From contig NZ_JARFVB010000005.1 in the NCBI RefSeq assembly GCF_029193885.1, forward strand, positions 124,001 through 188,000: a stretch of DNA of 64,000 bases, read 5' to 3'. The DNA comes from Flagellimonas yonaguniensis. Lineage in GTDB: Bacteria; Bacteroidota; Bacteroidia; Flavobacteriales; Flavobacteriaceae. How positions within the stretch are numbered: the first letter of the stretch is position 1; every line of letters begins with the position of its first letter. The position numbers and the translations under genes are program-made. The notes under the pieces are model-generated. The model did no database searches, had not been told where the DNA came from, and worked only from the letters and a program-made list of their open reading frames with translations. Below, in pieces: positions 62,973-64,000 of this stretch.

Positions 62973-63647
62973 TTAATGCGAATGGCTTTCTTCCTCTGAC
63001 GTTTCAGTTTCCAAATACTGGCCCTGTGGGCCAACGCCCTGAATATAAACGAGCTGAGCGCCATAATGTCCTGCTTGTGAAACGGAGAACGCCGAAAAGG
63101 CCATAACAAGGAGAACGGCTATTTCAAAACCTCGATTCAGTTTTATCCAAAAAAGGCTGATAACCTTCAATACTGCGGCCAGAGCGCTCGACCAAATGGT
63201 CCAATCTGCATATTTATCATGGTTATCCAATACTTTTTGGGCTATATCCGTAAGGCCATGGGTATGCGGGTGTACAAAAGTTCCCGCTACGTAGGCCCCA
63301 ATAAAACCAGTACCAATAAGAAACAGGATAACCCAATCTAAGTTCCTTTTAAGGACGAACAGCTGAATACCTTGAAGCAATGCCGCAAACAACAGGAGTA
63401 CGATAGGAAAATGCACCACCAACGGATGTAAATTGTCGAATTCATCCAAACCCACCTCCTCTTTGTTTATGGACTTTTCGGCGTGGGTTTCGGTATGTTG
63501 TTGTGGTTTTTCGGACAATTCAACAGCATTAAAGGTTCCTGAGCTATTCGTCAGATATCCCGAATTGTTCTCAATGGACTCAGGGGCACTTGCATGAAGC
63601 GACATTAGGCTTAAAAGCAGTACTAAAAATGAAACTGTTTTTTTCAT
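62973..63647 (-). CDS. DUF2231 membrane protein
   Basis: 224 residues. Signal peptide, a short periplasmic part, then the DUF2231 core with four membrane helices beginning NLHPLVVHFPIVLLLFAALLQGI. The His-rich tail (ESHSH) and HPHTHGLTD loop could bind metal or haem. In other genomes DUF2231 proteins lie near cytochrome or metal genes. Confidence 0.85.
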   Translation of the reverse strand: MKKTVSFLVLLLSLMSLHASAPESIENNSGYLTNSSGTFNAVELSEKPQQHTETHAEKSINKEEVGLDEFDNLHPLVVHFPIVLLLFAALLQGIQLFVLKRNLDWVILFLIGTGFIGAYVAGTFVHPHTHGLTDIAQKVLDNHDKYADWTIWSSALAAVLKVISLFWIKLNRGFEIAVLLVMAFSAFSVSQAGHYGAQLVYIQGVGPQGQYLETETSEEESHSH

Positions 63648-63659
63648 AATCGATCGTTT

Positions 63660-63950
63660 TTATGATGAACTATTCATAATCTGTAAAATAAGCGCACCTA
63701 TAACAATAGTGCCTATAATGATGTAAATGGTATAGTTGAACCACTTTTCCCAACCTTGTTTCCCTGACTTTTCCGGGCCATTTTTACAACAATCTTTCAT
63801 TTCAATCCTAATTCTGTTTATTGTGCCTGTCAAGGGAAGGGCGTTAAACACTAAATCAACCAAATTTCCCTTCCCATAACAGGACTTTTTCTTCATTAAA
63901 AAAATCAGGGCGGTCAGGAAATACACTAAATAACTAACCAATAAAAACAC
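63660..63950 (-). CDS. 96-aa membrane protein with Cys pairs
   Basis: A membrane helix at each end (FLLVSYLVYFLTALIFL and YTIYIIIGTIVIGALILQI) and a central loop with KKKSCYGKGN and KDCCKNGPEKSG. The Cys residues might bind metal. Only 12 bp separate it from the DUF2231 gene, so one operon. No family recognised; the true start could be a later Met. Confidence 0.65.
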   Translation of the reverse strand: MFLLVSYLVYFLTALIFLMKKKSCYGKGNLVDLVFNALPLTGTINRIRIEMKDCCKNGPEKSGKQGWEKWFNYTIYIIIGTIVIGALILQIMNSSS

Positions 63951-64000
63951 ATTCCCGACCGACCCAGATTTACTTTTCCAAATTCACTTCGTTTATAAAG

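Noticed and set aside
1..64000. CRISPR array, rRNA genes, IS transposase, ICE integrase
   Set aside because: Looked for and not found; no regular spaced repeats, no rRNA sequence, no DDE or tyrosine/serine recombinase motifs in any protein.

Overview
This window looks like a stretch of a Bacteroidota (family Flavobacteriaceae) chromosome that carries a large integrative and conjugative element (ICE). The evidence is a Bacteroides-type traA-traO transfer operon, PRTRC genes, an ICE methylase-helicase, DUF2911, DUF2231 and DUF3347 proteins, AT-rich spacers with TAnnTTTG-like boxes and few Shine-Dalgarno sites. No integrase and no rRNA are present. One tRNA-Met(CAT) sits at the left edge, followed by a repeat-dense spacer that could be an attachment region, so one or both ends of the element may lie outside the window.

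Layout. 0-0.3 kb: tRNA-Met, terminator, short repeats. 0.3-6.1 kb: defence module. A leftward set (sigma-70-like factor, 114-aa protein, ImmA/IrrE peptidase, coiled-coil membrane protein) lies divergent to a rightward CBASS operon (CD-NTase, E2-like protein with an apparent -1 frameshift, patatin phospholipase). Two 32-bp sites of the same design (ACTCTTTAC-N14-GTAAAG) lie on either side of this module. 6.2-7.9 kb: HipBST-type toxin-antitoxin genes behind three operators spaced exactly 61 bp apart. 8.3-11.6 kb: PRTRC cassette (E, C, F-like, B, ThiF), with a disrupted N-terminus in the F-like gene. 11.8-14.95 kb: rightward cargo of four unusual genes (lipoprotein, HEPN-like, degenerate HNH-like, unknown), bracketed by two copies of the same terminator hairpin. 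14.95-22.6 kb: long structured repeat, 1623-aa methylase-helicase, two unknown ICE proteins, M23 peptidase. 22.6-30.8 kb: primase/Toprim-like proteins, type IV coupling protein, HTH and ORF6N regulators. 30.8-33.5 kb: relaxase and relaxosome protein. 33.5-34.3 kb: probable oriT region. 34.3-46.7 kb: traA, traB, traE, traF, traG, traI, traJ, traK, traM, traN, traO and a giant TraQ-like repeat lipoprotein. 46.7-49.4 kb: lipoprotein, a Fic gene split by a stop codon and flanked by direct repeats, and a PAP2 pseudogene. 49.5-64 kb: leftward copper/heavy-metal and envelope cargo (CopA, HMA chaperones, HMA-AraC regulator, CusB-like adaptor without visible CusA or CusC, permease, YceI, FMN glutamate-synthase-like enzyme and others).

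How it works together. The relaxase, relaxosome protein and coupling protein would process and deliver DNA to the TraG-TraO channel. The helicase-methylase, primase-like and PRTRC genes probably serve maintenance or establishment. CBASS, HipBST and the HEPN cargo are passenger defence or stabilisation modules. The metal cluster is adaptive cargo. The points most worth a second look are the sigma/ImmA module facing CBASS (possibly a CapH/CapP-like control circuit built differently), a 41-bp element shared at 37 of 41 bases by two ICE loci, a three-copy two-hairpin repeat of which one copy lies beside the relaxase genes, and the intragenic copy of the ORF6N operator.
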